Positions 55,313-63,099 of a DNA stretch of 64,000 nt are shown here, piece after piece; positions within the stretch are counted from its first letter, which is position 1; each line of letters opens with the position of its first letter. A program made the translations under genes and the position numbers. Where the stretch lies: positions 1,798,001-1,862,000 of the forward strand of contig NZ_CP147919.1 of NCBI RefSeq assembly GCF_039645985.1, written 5' to 3'. Under the pieces are notes generated by a model. It was not told the DNA's origin and made no database searches. It saw only the letters and a program-made list of their open reading frames with translations. The stretch comes from Sulfurimonas sp. HSL3-7. GTDB taxonomy: Bacteria > Campylobacterota > Campylobacteria > Campylobacterales > Sulfurimonadaceae.

Positions 55313-56023
55313 ATGAATAAACAACTAGCATCTTTATATGAAAAAACTTTGTTAAAAGTAAATTTTCATGGGATTGATGAAACTCATATTTCACCGCCTC
55401 TTCTTCTCAGTACTACAGCAAAATGGGTTAATTCCAATAAAAGGATTTTAGTCATTGGACAAGAAACTCTTGGTTGGGAATGGGGAAAAATTCGTAATCT
55501 TTCAGATTTTAAAGAGCTAAAAGCAATAAGTTCAATGATTGAAAATTACGAAAGATTTTCTTTTGGAGAGAATTATAGACATAAGTCAAGTCCATTTTGG
55601 AAAGCATTTAGGCTTGTTCGAACCTCTTTATCGGGATCAGAAAATACTGGCTTTGAGTCCAACGTTCTTTGGACAAACTTGTTCAGGTCTAGTTACGATG
55701 GAGGATCATTTTTAAAAAAAGCAAATTTAGCCATAGCTAATGAATTTATTACTAACACTAGTTCTGTATTAATACAAGAAATTGCGTTATTACAACCTAC
55801 AGAAGTTATTTTTTTTACTGGTCCGAACTATGACAAGTATATAAAAAAAACATTTCAACAAGTTACATTTAAGCCACTAAACGAAAATACCCCCTTACGA
55901 GAACTTGCTAAAATTGAAATTCCATCATTCAATGCGTCATGCTATAGAACATATCATCCCAACTATTTGCAAAGAAGTAAAAAATTTGGGTATATTAATA
56001 CAATTATCAATGATATCAAATGA
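55313..56023 (+). CDS. Cassette gene: uracil-DNA-glycosylase-superfamily-like protein
   Basis: I start at the ATG at 55313. An ATG 13 codons upstream lies left of the predicted cassette border at 55294, so would not travel with the cassette. The 236-residue product has a UDG-like order: ILVIGQETLGW (45-55), VLWTNLFR (118-125), EVIFFTGPNY (164-173) and TYHPNYL (213-219). These correspond to the water-activating, TN, beta-strand and HPS-type loops of that superfamily. The usual catalytic Asp/Asn positions are not plain. Enzyme activity on uracil is unproven; it could be a distant, repurposed member. Base use is AT-rich. Confidence 0.6.
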   Translation: MNKQLASLYEKTLLKVNFHGIDETHISPPLLLSTTAKWVNSNKRILVIGQETLGWEWGKIRNLSDFKELKAISSMIENYERFSFGENYRHKSSPFWKAFRLVRTSLSGSENTGFESNVLWTNLFRSSYDGGSFLKKANLAIANEFITNTSSVLIQEIALLQPTEVIFFTGPNYDKYIKKTFQQVTFKPLNENTPLRELAKIEIPSFNASCYRTYHPNYLQRSKKFGYINTIINDIK

Positions 56024-56093
56024 GATAACAAATTAGAGGAGTCAATCAAGAATCCGCGAGCGATTTTTTGATTGCTCATTTTAAACGTTTTAT
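56023..56093 (+). other. attC-like recombination site 2
   Basis: It opens with AGATAAC (56023-56029). The arms are GAG-T-CAATCAA and TTGATTGCTC, which pair except for one bulged T, like the extra-helical base of attC sites; the tip CGC/GCG pairs as well. It closes with CGTTTTA, with crossover between G56087 and T56088. AGATAAC matches, at 6 of 7 bases, the complement of GTTATCA, the border sequence of its own cassette on the left. Confidence 0.6.
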
Positions 56094-56131
56094 ATGCCTA
56101 CACTCTTTTTATACGCTTTGAAACAGCGCTG

Positions 56132-56419
56132 TCAAATAAAACTGATATTATCAGCTTTAATACGTTCTAAATCCTCTTCATCCAATGTCTCATTGCTGTA
56201 GACAAAGCAGCAGGGTTTCTCTTTGATCTCTTTGTGGACTTCCCAAAACCTGGTCATATCACTTACTACATAGACCCTCTCGGCACGCAAAGATTTGAGG
56301 GGCAGGCCGATCAGGCCGTGCGACAATGTGATCGTAATCAGTTCCATCATTTCACTGTTAACCGTAATGGGACCGTTTCCTTTTAACAAGACGACTTTCG
56401 GGTAGTTTTTTATCTGCAT
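56132..56419 (-). CDS. Hypothetical protein, 95 residues
   Basis: A small alpha/beta protein: VVLLKGNGPITVNSEMMEL, LPLKSLRAERVYVVSD, KPCCFVYSNETLDEEDLERI. AAAGGAA precedes the start. It lies just beyond attC-like site 2 in opposite orientation, so is probably chromosomal rather than part of the cassette. I do not recognise the family. Confidence 0.65.
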   Translation of the reverse strand: MQIKNYPKVVLLKGNGPITVNSEMMELITITLSHGLIGLPLKSLRAERVYVVSDMTRFWEVHKEIKEKPCCFVYSNETLDEEDLERIKADNISFI

Positions 56420-56505
56420 AGAATTCCTTTTCTTTGGGTATACAAAAAACGTTCCTGTATAAAAACCGGGTGAAAGTCATAACGCATAAGGGGAACAAAA
56501 CAAGC

Positions 56506-57366
56506 TCACTTTTTGACGGTCTGCGAAAACGGAGGAATCTCCGTTACGTGAAGGACAACGGACCGCCTGCTCGACTTTTTGTCTTCAATTTTGCTTCCCC
56601 CGTGAGGGAAAAGAGGATGCCATATAAGCAGATCGCCTTTGGACAACTCTATCTTCTCCTCTCTGAGACCCGCTGCTTCATATTTTTGCTTTAACGCATC
56701 CTGATATTTTCGCCACAGGACAGGGTCCTGTTCGGGGATCTCCTCAAAACGGCTGTAGAACCTGTGCGGCATCCTGTACTTGTCAGCAGCCACCCTGTGG
56801 CCACCTCTCACCCCTGTCAATGTCCCGTTCTCAAATGTCGCGTCTTCCAGTGCAAACCAGATCCTGAAATAGAAGTTGTCGGGCGAAACATTAAAAACAG
56901 GGATATCCCGGTGCAGTGCCTGCTGACTTCCCTGCAAAAAAGTGATACTGGTATAGAGTGACTTTCCGCGCCCGAACAGCAGCTCCCGGAGCCTGAGCGT
57001 CACCTCGTTTGAGAACAGCGCCTGTATGGCAGGCACCTCTTCATGCAGACCGATGAGTCTCGGGTAGGTTCCGTCCGGTTTTTTATTGGCCACCAATCCG
57101 GATATATTGTCGATCATCCATTCGTCTACCGCATTATCGATCTTGTCAATGACATCATCGCTGATGGCATTTTTGTAAAGGTAGCACCCCTCTTTTTTGA
57201 ACTGTTCGACGATCTCTTTCTCTTTTTTTGAAAGATTCAGAAAACGGGCATGCTGTTTATAATTTTCATATTCGAACCAGAGTCTTCCTTTTGCTAAAGG
57301 GGCTATTCGCATCTTTTCCCTCTCCGCCGGTCGGCTTCCGTACTCACTCAACTCTTTGGCTTTCAC
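56506..57366 (-). CDS. Phytanoyl-CoA dioxygenase-like (PhyH) protein
   Basis: The 286-residue protein has the iron ligands of 2-oxoglutarate oxygenases: His152-x-Asp154 in LHRDIPVF and His255 in HPLFPHGGSKI, followed by SRRSVVLHV, whose Arg could bind 2-oxoglutarate. The region between (FYFRIWFALEDATFENGTL, GGHRVA) is typical of PhyH. These enzymes hydroxylate diverse small molecules; the substrate here is unknown. It overlaps the preceding gene by 4 nt, so the two are expressed together. Confidence 0.85.
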   Translation of the reverse strand: MKAKELSEYGSRPAEREKMRIAPLAKGRLWFEYENYKQHARFLNLSKKEKEIVEQFKKEGCYLYKNAISDDVIDKIDNAVDEWMIDNISGLVANKKPDGTYPRLIGLHEEVPAIQALFSNEVTLRLRELLFGRGKSLYTSITFLQGSQQALHRDIPVFNVSPDNFYFRIWFALEDATFENGTLTGVRGGHRVAADKYRMPHRFYSRFEEIPEQDPVLWRKYQDALKQKYEAAGLREEKIELSKGDLLIWHPLFPHGGSKIEDKKSSRRSVVLHVTEIPPFSQTVKK

Positions 57367-57935
57367 ATCTTCGCATACCAGCGGTGGTGTGCGGGTGCGA
57401 TACTCTCAAATGAATACCACATATCCGAAGCTGATTCAAACTGCGAAGCGATTCCCGAATAGACCTCCCGGCAGAGGGCTTTGTCATCACTGTCTGCCTG
57501 TTGAACCGTCTCTTCCAAAACGACAATCGGGTTAAACGTACCCACGAAGTTTGCCTTGAACTCCATGGCACGGTGCAGCTCTTCGGTGACGAGCATGACG
57601 CCGTACTCCTGCATTCTCAACAGTGCCCGGGCAACCGCATGCTCTCTGTCTTGCATCAGGTCAAGGTTTAGACTGCAGACGAGGCTGTCTCTGCCGTTAA
57701 GACGGAACTGCACGACACATAGTGCGAAAGTCTGCCCGTGATAGGTGACATTCAACATGGCCGGCTTGAATTCGCAGCTCAGAGGTTCGTCCAGATCGGG
57801 TGCGAAATTTTGCGGCAGTTTCAGTGCAAAGAAGGGTGTATCCCGGTTGATACCAAGCGCATACGCCTGGTAATCTGCCATGAGATCGATACTTTTTTGT
57901 AAAGATTCCGACAATTCGGTATTTTTAGTGGCCAT
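57363..57935 (-). CDS. Hypothetical protein paired with the PhyH-like oxygenase
   Basis: A 190-residue soluble protein with ALKLPQNFAPDLDEPLSCEF, NVTYHGQTFALCVVQFRLNGRD, a helical FKANFVGTFNPIVVLEE and a C-terminal HHRWYAKM. Its stop overlaps the start of the oxygenase gene by 4 nt. No family recognised. Co-expression hints at a joint role, but this is inference. Confidence 0.65.
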   Translation of the reverse strand: MATKNTELSESLQKSIDLMADYQAYALGINRDTPFFALKLPQNFAPDLDEPLSCEFKPAMLNVTYHGQTFALCVVQFRLNGRDSLVCSLNLDLMQDREHAVARALLRMQEYGVMLVTEELHRAMEFKANFVGTFNPIVVLEETVQQADSDDKALCREVYSGIASQFESASDMWYSFESIAPAHHRWYAKM

Positions 57936-58095
57936 AACTGCTTCTTTTGGTCTGTTTGGGTCTTAGATACATATTGTGTTCCCGACGTTAAGGGCACAAC
58001 CTCCGGCGTCTCTTCCACTGGTGCGCTTTAGGGCATTGGTACGTATATTGCATATCATTAAAAACGCGTTCAACCCCTCAAACAGGAGATGACCC

Positions 58096-58635
58096 ATGCA
58101 TGACAACGACCTGTGCTCCGAGGAAGAAGAACAGTGGGTCATCTGGAATGACGCCTACGGCATATGCGATACGGTGACGATCGCCCGGGTCGAAATCGGC
58201 TCCGACAGCAGAAAGGCCTGGCTGGATGAGCCCTACGACATGGTGGGGCCGTTCAGCCTCGACGAGCTCGAGAGAGGCGGCCGGATCAGCTTCGCTGCGT
58301 GTGTCGTCATGTCCCACCAACGATGGCAGGAGGATCAGGTGGCGTTGCGCCGGGCATCTCTCGAAAAACGCCGTGAAGCCCAGGGGCGGCTTTTCGAAGA
58401 GCTTGAGCGTGCCAACGGACGCCGCAGACGGCGCCCGAACCGTTTTCAGCAATGCAATGAGAAGCAGCATCGAGAGCTGCTGGAGCTGCCGGCCGACGGG
58501 ACGCTTGAGCCGTCCAAGATCAAAGCCGCTTTTCGCCGGCTTGCCAAGAAGGTGCATCCCGACGTCGGCGGCAGCCATGACCATTTTGTTCAGATCACCG
58601 AAGCGCGTGACGCGCTGCTCGAGCTCGTTTCATAA
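58096..58635 (+). CDS. Protein with C-terminal J-domain
   Basis: The 179-residue protein has an acidic N-terminal region (EEEEQWVIWNDAYG), a basic, Arg-rich middle (about 90-117) and a J-like domain at the end: LEPSKIKAAFRRLAKKVHPD with HPD near 154-156, then GGSHDHFVQITEARDALLEL. The order is opposite to DnaJ. CAGGAG precedes the ATG. Its codons are noticeably GC-rich compared with neighbours, which suggests acquisition. It probably recruits a DnaK-type chaperone to an unknown client. Confidence 0.75.
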   Translation: MHDNDLCSEEEEQWVIWNDAYGICDTVTIARVEIGSDSRKAWLDEPYDMVGPFSLDELERGGRISFAACVVMSHQRWQEDQVALRRASLEKRREAQGRLFEELERANGRRRRRPNRFQQCNEKQHRELLELPADGTLEPSKIKAAFRRLAKKVHPDVGGSHDHFVQITEARDALLELVS

Positions 58636-58945
58636 CCGTTCCCGCGTTCTACGTGCGAATGCAGGCAGCGCTTATGTCGATCAATAAAAGACAACAGAGC
58701 CGGGCCATTGTCTTAATCTACCAACGTCCGGTCACACCTTGACAAGATCCCTCCGCTGCTGCCGGTTGTTTCTCCGAATGACTGCCATTTACCGGATGCT
58801 TAACATAAACCAAAATATTTCAACTGTTTCCATCGTAAGGGGATATATGCGATATAGCCTGTCTTATAATGGTTATATACGCAGGTGGAAAAACACCTGC
58901 AGAGACGTGAAATGAAGAGAATAGAGCAATCTGAGGAGGGTTGAT
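58636..58945. other. Gene-free gap before the YdhR-like gene
   Basis: I see no gene in this 310-bp gap. It carries the promoter and hairpin described at 58865-58900 and little else of note; the left 200 bp look featureless. Confidence 0.5.
58865..58900 (+). promoter_or_regulatory. -10 element and leader hairpin
   Basis: TATAAT at 58865-58870 is a perfect -10. Ten bases on lies GCAGGTG-GAAAAA-CACCTGC (58881-58900), a perfect 7-bp stem that would stand at the 5' end of the mRNA. A -35 is not evident, as is common in this phylum. GAGGAGGG precedes the ATG at 58946. Confidence 0.5.
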
Positions 58946-59254
58946 ATGGCTGCTATTTTATTTGTCCGCTTAAAGTCGGAACTGGCATTCGAAGAGCTTG
59001 AACGTCGAATGGAGGACCGTCGTCCGCAATTTCTAGAGGTGCCCGGATTGGTGCAGAAGTTTTACGGCAGAGACAAGGCGACGGGTGCTGTCTGCGGCAT
59101 CTATCTCTTTGAGACCCGGGCGGCGCTCGATGCATTTCGCGAGACCGAACTGGCGAAAACGATACCGAGCGCTTACGAAGCGACAGAGGTTCGCCCGGAA
59201 GTCTACGACCTGCTCACTTCCTTACGGCCGGAGCGCGGTCCGCTTGCAGAGTAG
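58946..59254 (+). CDS. YdhR-like small monooxygenase-fold protein
   Basis: The 102-residue protein fits the dimeric ferredoxin-like fold of YdhR/ABM proteins: AAILFVRLKSELAFEELERRM, a loop with VPGLVQKFYGRDKATGAVCGIYLFETRAALDAF, and a final EVRPEVYDLL. Family members may oxidise aromatic compounds, but no activity is known for most. It is co-transcribed with the next gene, six bases away. GGAGG precedes the start. Confidence 0.75.
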   Translation: MAAILFVRLKSELAFEELERRMEDRRPQFLEVPGLVQKFYGRDKATGAVCGIYLFETRAALDAFRETELAKTIPSAYEATEVRPEVYDLLTSLRPERGPLAE

Positions 59255-59260
59255 TTTAGT

Positions 59261-59677
59261 ATGAAAACGAAAATAATGCGTCACGGTTTTATCCTCATGC
59301 TGCTGGCGTTACTATCGGGCATGTTCGTTTCGCAGATGGCCATACCCCGTTTGGGCCTGTCAGCGCATACGATCGGTGTTTTAAGCGGTGTGCTTCTAAT
59401 AGCCGTGGGCGCTGTTTTTCAGGAGTTCTCGCTGACGACCGGACAGACAAAGACGATGTACTGGGCCTGGTTGATATCGAGTTACCTGAATTGGCTTGCC
59501 TGCCTTGCCGGTGCGATTCTCGGTACAGGCATGGCAACGCCGCTTGCCTCGAACGGGTTGGAAGGCAATGCGTTCAACGAATTCGTCGTCACCGCTATGC
59601 TGGTCGTGGTTGTCATAACATCATTCGCAGCGGTGGGATTGTCTATTTGGGGTTTACGCTCTAAAGCAAATGCCTGA
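59261..59677 (+). CDS. Four-helix membrane protein resembling hydroxylaminobenzene mutase (HabA)
   Basis: The 138-residue protein has four membrane helices. The segment IPRLGLSAHTIGVLSGVLLIAVGAVF and a later SYLNWLACLAGAILGTG resemble the HabA/HabB family, which rearranges hydroxylaminobenzene to aminophenol. The family also contains many untested members. It follows the YdhR-like gene, so a shared role in aromatic metabolism is possible. Assignment is from motif memory. Confidence 0.6.
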   Translation: MKTKIMRHGFILMLLALLSGMFVSQMAIPRLGLSAHTIGVLSGVLLIAVGAVFQEFSLTTGQTKTMYWAWLISSYLNWLACLAGAILGTGMATPLASNGLEGNAFNEFVVTAMLVVVVITSFAAVGLSIWGLRSKANA

Positions 59678-59691
59678 CAGAAGCAGCAACG

Positions 59692-60489
59692 CTACTGGCG
59701 CTTGTTCAGCGCCTCTTTAAAGCCCCAGCTCCGTCTGGCTTCGACGACCCTCTTGTGATCGATCTCCGTGATCATCAGCTCTTCGCTGTCACCGAGGTGC
59801 TCTTCGATCTCGCCGTAGGGGTTGGCAAGCACCGAGTCGCCGTAGAAGTGCCAGGTGTAGCCCTCCTCTTTGTAGTCGCCGATGCGGTTGGCCCGGAGGA
59901 CGTAGCAGTTGTGGGTAAAAGCGCGCATCTTGATGATCTCTTTCCACCGTTCGTGCGATTCGAAGGTCGAGATGGTCGGCAGCAGCACGCAGTCGACGTT
60001 CTTCATCGACGTGTAGTACCAGAGGTCGTCGAAGTGGAGTTCAAAACCGCCCATGATCATAAACCTCACGCCGTCAAGACTGAAACTCATCGGCGCTTTG
60101 ATCCCCTCTATCGGGTTGGCAAAGTACTTCTCTTCGTTCCAGTGGCTGTAGTTGATAAGGAACTGCTGGTGATAGTAGCTGGTCGAGTTCGGCGAGATCT
60201 TGGCGACCACCTTGTAGGGCTCTTTTTTCTTGACGATAATGATGGGCGCGACGATGACCATGTTGTGCGTCTGCGCCATCTCTTTTAAGACGGCAAGGTG
60301 GTGTTCGCTCTGCTCTTTGATCATCGAGATCGGTGTGGATTCGAGCTCCTTGAAAAAGGAGTTGAGCATATACTCGCCCAGAAGCAGCAGTTTCACCCCT
60401 TTCTTATGCGCGATGCGGATAAAGTGGTAAAGCTTGGTCGAGCTCATGCCGATGGATTGAAGTTGTAGGACAGCGACTTTCATTGGCAT
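59692..60489 (-). CDS. Nitrilase-superfamily homologue lacking the catalytic Lys and Cys
   Basis: The 265-residue protein has the carbon-nitrogen hydrolase fold: VAVLQLQSIG, LLLLGEYMLNSFF with the Glu, NMVIVAPIII, VDCVLLPT, WKEIIKMRAFTHNCYVLRANR and GDSVLANPYGEI. The Lys position (usually YRKIHL) reads YYHQQFLIN, and the Cys position (usually ICYD) reads MGGFELHF. Both essential residues thus appear lost. A non-catalytic or regulatory role is inferred. It is last in the metY-metX-xseB operon, 15 bp after xseB. Confidence 0.8.
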   Translation of the reverse strand: MPMKVAVLQLQSIGMSSTKLYHFIRIAHKKGVKLLLLGEYMLNSFFKELESTPISMIKEQSEHHLAVLKEMAQTHNMVIVAPIIIVKKKEPYKVVAKISPNSTSYYHQQFLINYSHWNEEKYFANPIEGIKAPMSFSLDGVRFMIMGGFELHFDDLWYYTSMKNVDCVLLPTISTFESHERWKEIIKMRAFTHNCYVLRANRIGDYKEEGYTWHFYGDSVLANPYGEIEEHLGDSEELMITEIDHKRVVEARRSWGFKEALNKRQ

Positions 60490-60504
60490 GCTCTCTCTTT
60501 GACC

Positions 60505-60702
60505 CTACTGTTTGGTCCGGATCTGTTCGATCTGTAGCTGCGCATTTTCCAACATCTTCTGCGCTTGCTGAAGCTCTTTCATCCCCTCTTCGTAAGCTTT
60601 TACGCTCTCATTCAGGGTGATCTCAGGGTTCATCAGCTTCTCAAGGATCGCTTTGGCCTTTTCCAGTCTTATCTCAAAATCTTCTGCGGTTTTTTCACTC
60701 AT
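60505..60702 (-). CDS. xseB: Exodeoxyribonuclease VII small subunit
   Basis: The 65-residue protein is a two-helix XseB: FEIRLEKAKAILEKLMNPE, then LNESVKAYEEGMKELQQAQKMLENAQLQI. It binds several copies to XseA, which degrades single-stranded DNA. The start overlaps metX by 8 nt. xseA is not in the window. Confidence 0.9.
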   Translation of the reverse strand: MSEKTAEDFEIRLEKAKAILEKLMNPEITLNESVKAYEEGMKELQQAQKMLENAQLQIEQIRTKQ

Positions 60703-61822
60703 GTAGCGCCTTTCTCACATAATCCTCAAATTTGTCCAGCTCAACCAAAAAGGCGTCATGCCCGTAGTTGCTGTCGACTTCAAAATAGTCGCTTTTTACT
60801 CTTTGGTTGCCGGCAAGTATATCAGCGATCACCTTCATCTCGTCGCTTAAGAAGAGCATGTCATTTTTAAAGCTTAGCAGATAGGTCTCCGACTGTATCA
60901 GCGAAAGCGCCTCTTCAAGCGAATCGAACCCCCGTGAGAGATCGTAGATATTGATCGCTTTGGTGATGTAGAGGTACGAAAGCGGATCAAACCATTTGGT
61001 AAAGTTGTGGCCGTTGTACTCCAGGTAGGATTCCACCTGGAAGCGGCCGAAGAGCTCGTAAAGGCCGTCCGTCAGTTTGTACTCACGTCCGAACTTCTCC
61101 TGCATCGAGTGGTGGGAGAGGAAGCTGATATGCCCCGCCATACGCCCGACGGCCATACCGCGCAGCCCGTTCTCTTTCAGATCTTTCGGATCATAATAAC
61201 CGTTTTTAAAATCCCTGTCGGACAATATCGACTCTTGGGCCACCTTGTTGAAAGCGATTGCCCAGGGCTGGGTCGCATAGGTGGCTGCCATCGAGATCAC
61301 TTTCGTCGCAAACTTCGGAAAGTGCACGGCGAACTGCAGTGCCTGCATACCGCCCATCGACCCGCCGATAATAGCGTGGACATGGTGGATCTCCAGACGG
61401 TCAAAGAGAATGCGCTGCGCCTTCACCATATCTTTGATCGTCACAACAGGAAATTTATAGCGGTAAGGCTCCTGATGGGGGTACATCGTCGACATCGGCC
61501 CGGTCGAACCGAAACAGCTGCCGACCACATTGGTACAGATTACAAAGTACTCATCCGTGTCGATCGCCTTGCCCGGCCCGATGAAGCCGTCCCACCAGCC
61601 CGGTTTATGTTCGCCTTCATAGTAACCGGCGGCATGATGCGACCCCGTCAAGGCATGGCAGACCACGATAATATTGGACTTATCCTCGTTCATCTTGCCG
61701 TAGGTCTCGTAGATGATATCGTACGGCTCAAGGATACGCCCGCTCTCAAGATAGAGCGGATTGGTAAAGTGCTCGGTGTGCGTCTCCAGATGCAGGAGAG
61801 CTTGACTTTTTACTGCTTCGAT
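60695..61822 (-). CDS. metX: Homoserine O-acetyltransferase (or succinyltransferase), non-standard start
   Basis: MetX acylates homoserine, the first step to methionine by direct sulfhydrylation. The alpha/beta-hydrolase has the oxyanion NIIVVCHALTGSHHAAG, nucleophile Ser in GGSMGGMQAL, and a C-terminal GHDAFL with the His. The family's first block (HTEHFTNPLYLESGRILEPYD) lies upstream of the first in-frame ATG (61693), and no ATG, GTG or TTG lies between there and the metY stop. GAGG before ATC at 61822 gives 375 residues, the usual length; CTG at 61795 is the other candidate. It starts two bases after metY. Confidence 0.9.
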   Translation of the reverse strand: MEAVKSQALLHLETHTEHFTNPLYLESGRILEPYDIIYETYGKMNEDKSNIIVVCHALTGSHHAAGYYEGEHKPGWWDGFIGPGKAIDTDEYFVICTNVVGSCFGSTGPMSTMYPHQEPYRYKFPVVTIKDMVKAQRILFDRLEIHHVHAIIGGSMGGMQALQFAVHFPKFATKVISMAATYATQPWAIAFNKVAQESILSDRDFKNGYYDPKDLKENGLRGMAVGRMAGHISFLSHHSMQEKFGREYKLTDGLYELFGRFQVESYLEYNGHNFTKWFDPLSYLYITKAINIYDLSRGFDSLEEALSLIQSETYLLSFKNDMLFLSDEMKVIADILAGNQRVKSDYFEVDSNYGHDAFLVELDKFEDYVRKALHE

Positions 61823-61824
61823 GA

Positions 61825-63090
61825 CTACGCCTCTAGTGCCTGGGACAGGTCTGCAATAAGGTCGTTGACATTTTCCAGACCTGCACTCAGACGTATCAAC
61901 CCTGCCGGTACACCGCAGGCTGCAAGTTCGGCATCCGACAGCTGCTGGTGCGTGGTCGATGCCGGGTGGGTGATGATCGACTTCGAATCACCGATATTGA
62001 CCACCAGTGAAAAGATCTTGGTCGCATCGACAATGGCTTTTGCCTGGTCAAAACCGGCCACCTCAAAACTGAGCAGTCCGCTCGCCTGGCCGTTCTCAAA
62101 ATAGCGCTGCGCATTGGCATAGTTGCTGTTTGACGGCAGCCCCGGGTAGTTGACTTTGGCCACCTTAGGATGTTTCTCCAGAAACTGCGCCAGCATCAAG
62201 GCGTTGTGCGAATGCTCTTTCATACGCAGAGCGAGTGTCTCAAGACCCTGAATAAAAAGCCATGAGTTAAACGGTGAGCTCACCGCGCCCAGGTCGCGCA
62301 GCAGCGAAAGACGTGCGCGAAGGGTGTAAACAGGCAACGGCACATCCACATAGACCAGCCCGTGGTACGATGTATCGGGTTCGTTGAAGTGCGGATAACG
62401 GGCATTGCCCCTGATCTTCTCGACAAGGTCTTTACGCTCGACCATGATCCCGCCGATGGCAAGCCCCTGGCCCGTCGTATATTTACTTGCACTGTGCACG
62501 ACAACGTCCACACCGTGCTCAAACGGACGGCAGAGTGCCGGCGTCGCTACGGTGTTGTCAACCACGGTCAGGACATTGTGTCTGTCCGCGATCTCGGTGA
62601 TCGCAGCGATATTGGCGACATCGATGCTCGGATTGGTCAGGGTCTCAAAAAAGATCACTTTCGTCTTGTCGTCGATCAGCTTTTCGGCATCCTGCGGGCT
62701 CTGGACATCAAAATAGCGTGCCTCGATCCCGAAACGTTTCAGCGTATGCGAGAAGAGCGTCAGCGAACCGCCGTAAAGCTGGGAAGCACAGACAATGTTA
62801 TCGCCCGCTTCGGCGGCATTGGCAATGGCATAGAAGATCGCCGACATCCCGCTGGAGGTCGCAATGGCAGCCTCGCCGCCTTCCAGCTGGGCAAAACGTT
62901 TTTCAAAGACATCCGTTGTCGGGTTGTTCAGACGGGTATAGATGTTGCCGAGCTCTTTGAGCGCGAAGAGGTTGGCTGCATGTTCAACATCACGAAACTC
63001 ATACGCCGTGGACATGTAGATCGGTACCGCCATGGTTGATTGGTTGTCTTTATCGTAACCGGCATGAAGCGCTTCTGTTTGAAAATGCAT
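61825..63090 (-). CDS. metY: O-acetylhomoserine aminocarboxypropyltransferase
   Basis: MetY condenses O-acyl-homoserine with sulfide (or methanethiol) to homocysteine or methionine. The 421-residue PLP protein starts FQTEALHAGYDKD, has IYTRLNNPTTDVFEKR, ATSSGMSAIF, the PLP lysine in HSASKYTTGQGL, and IRLSAGLENVNDLI at the end. These are the marks of the Cys/Met metabolism family, with MetY-type length. It is 9 bases downstream of the RDD gene and coupled to metX. Confidence 0.95.
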   Translation of the reverse strand: MHFQTEALHAGYDKDNQSTMAVPIYMSTAYEFRDVEHAANLFALKELGNIYTRLNNPTTDVFEKRFAQLEGGEAAIATSSGMSAIFYAIANAAEAGDNIVCASQLYGGSLTLFSHTLKRFGIEARYFDVQSPQDAEKLIDDKTKVIFFETLTNPSIDVANIAAITEIADRHNVLTVVDNTVATPALCRPFEHGVDVVVHSASKYTTGQGLAIGGIMVERKDLVEKIRGNARYPHFNEPDTSYHGLVYVDVPLPVYTLRARLSLLRDLGAVSSPFNSWLFIQGLETLALRMKEHSHNALMLAQFLEKHPKVAKVNYPGLPSNSNYANAQRYFENGQASGLLSFEVAGFDQAKAIVDATKIFSLVVNIGDSKSIITHPASTTHQQLSDAELAACGVPAGLIRLSAGLENVNDLIADLSQALEA

Positions 63091-63099
63091 CTCTATCCT

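Noticed and set aside
57977-58002. Hairpin TTGTG...CACAA containing CGTTAAG as a third attC site.
   Set aside because: No conserved TGCTCATTTTAAACGTT half and the pairing geometry does not match the two attC-like sites.
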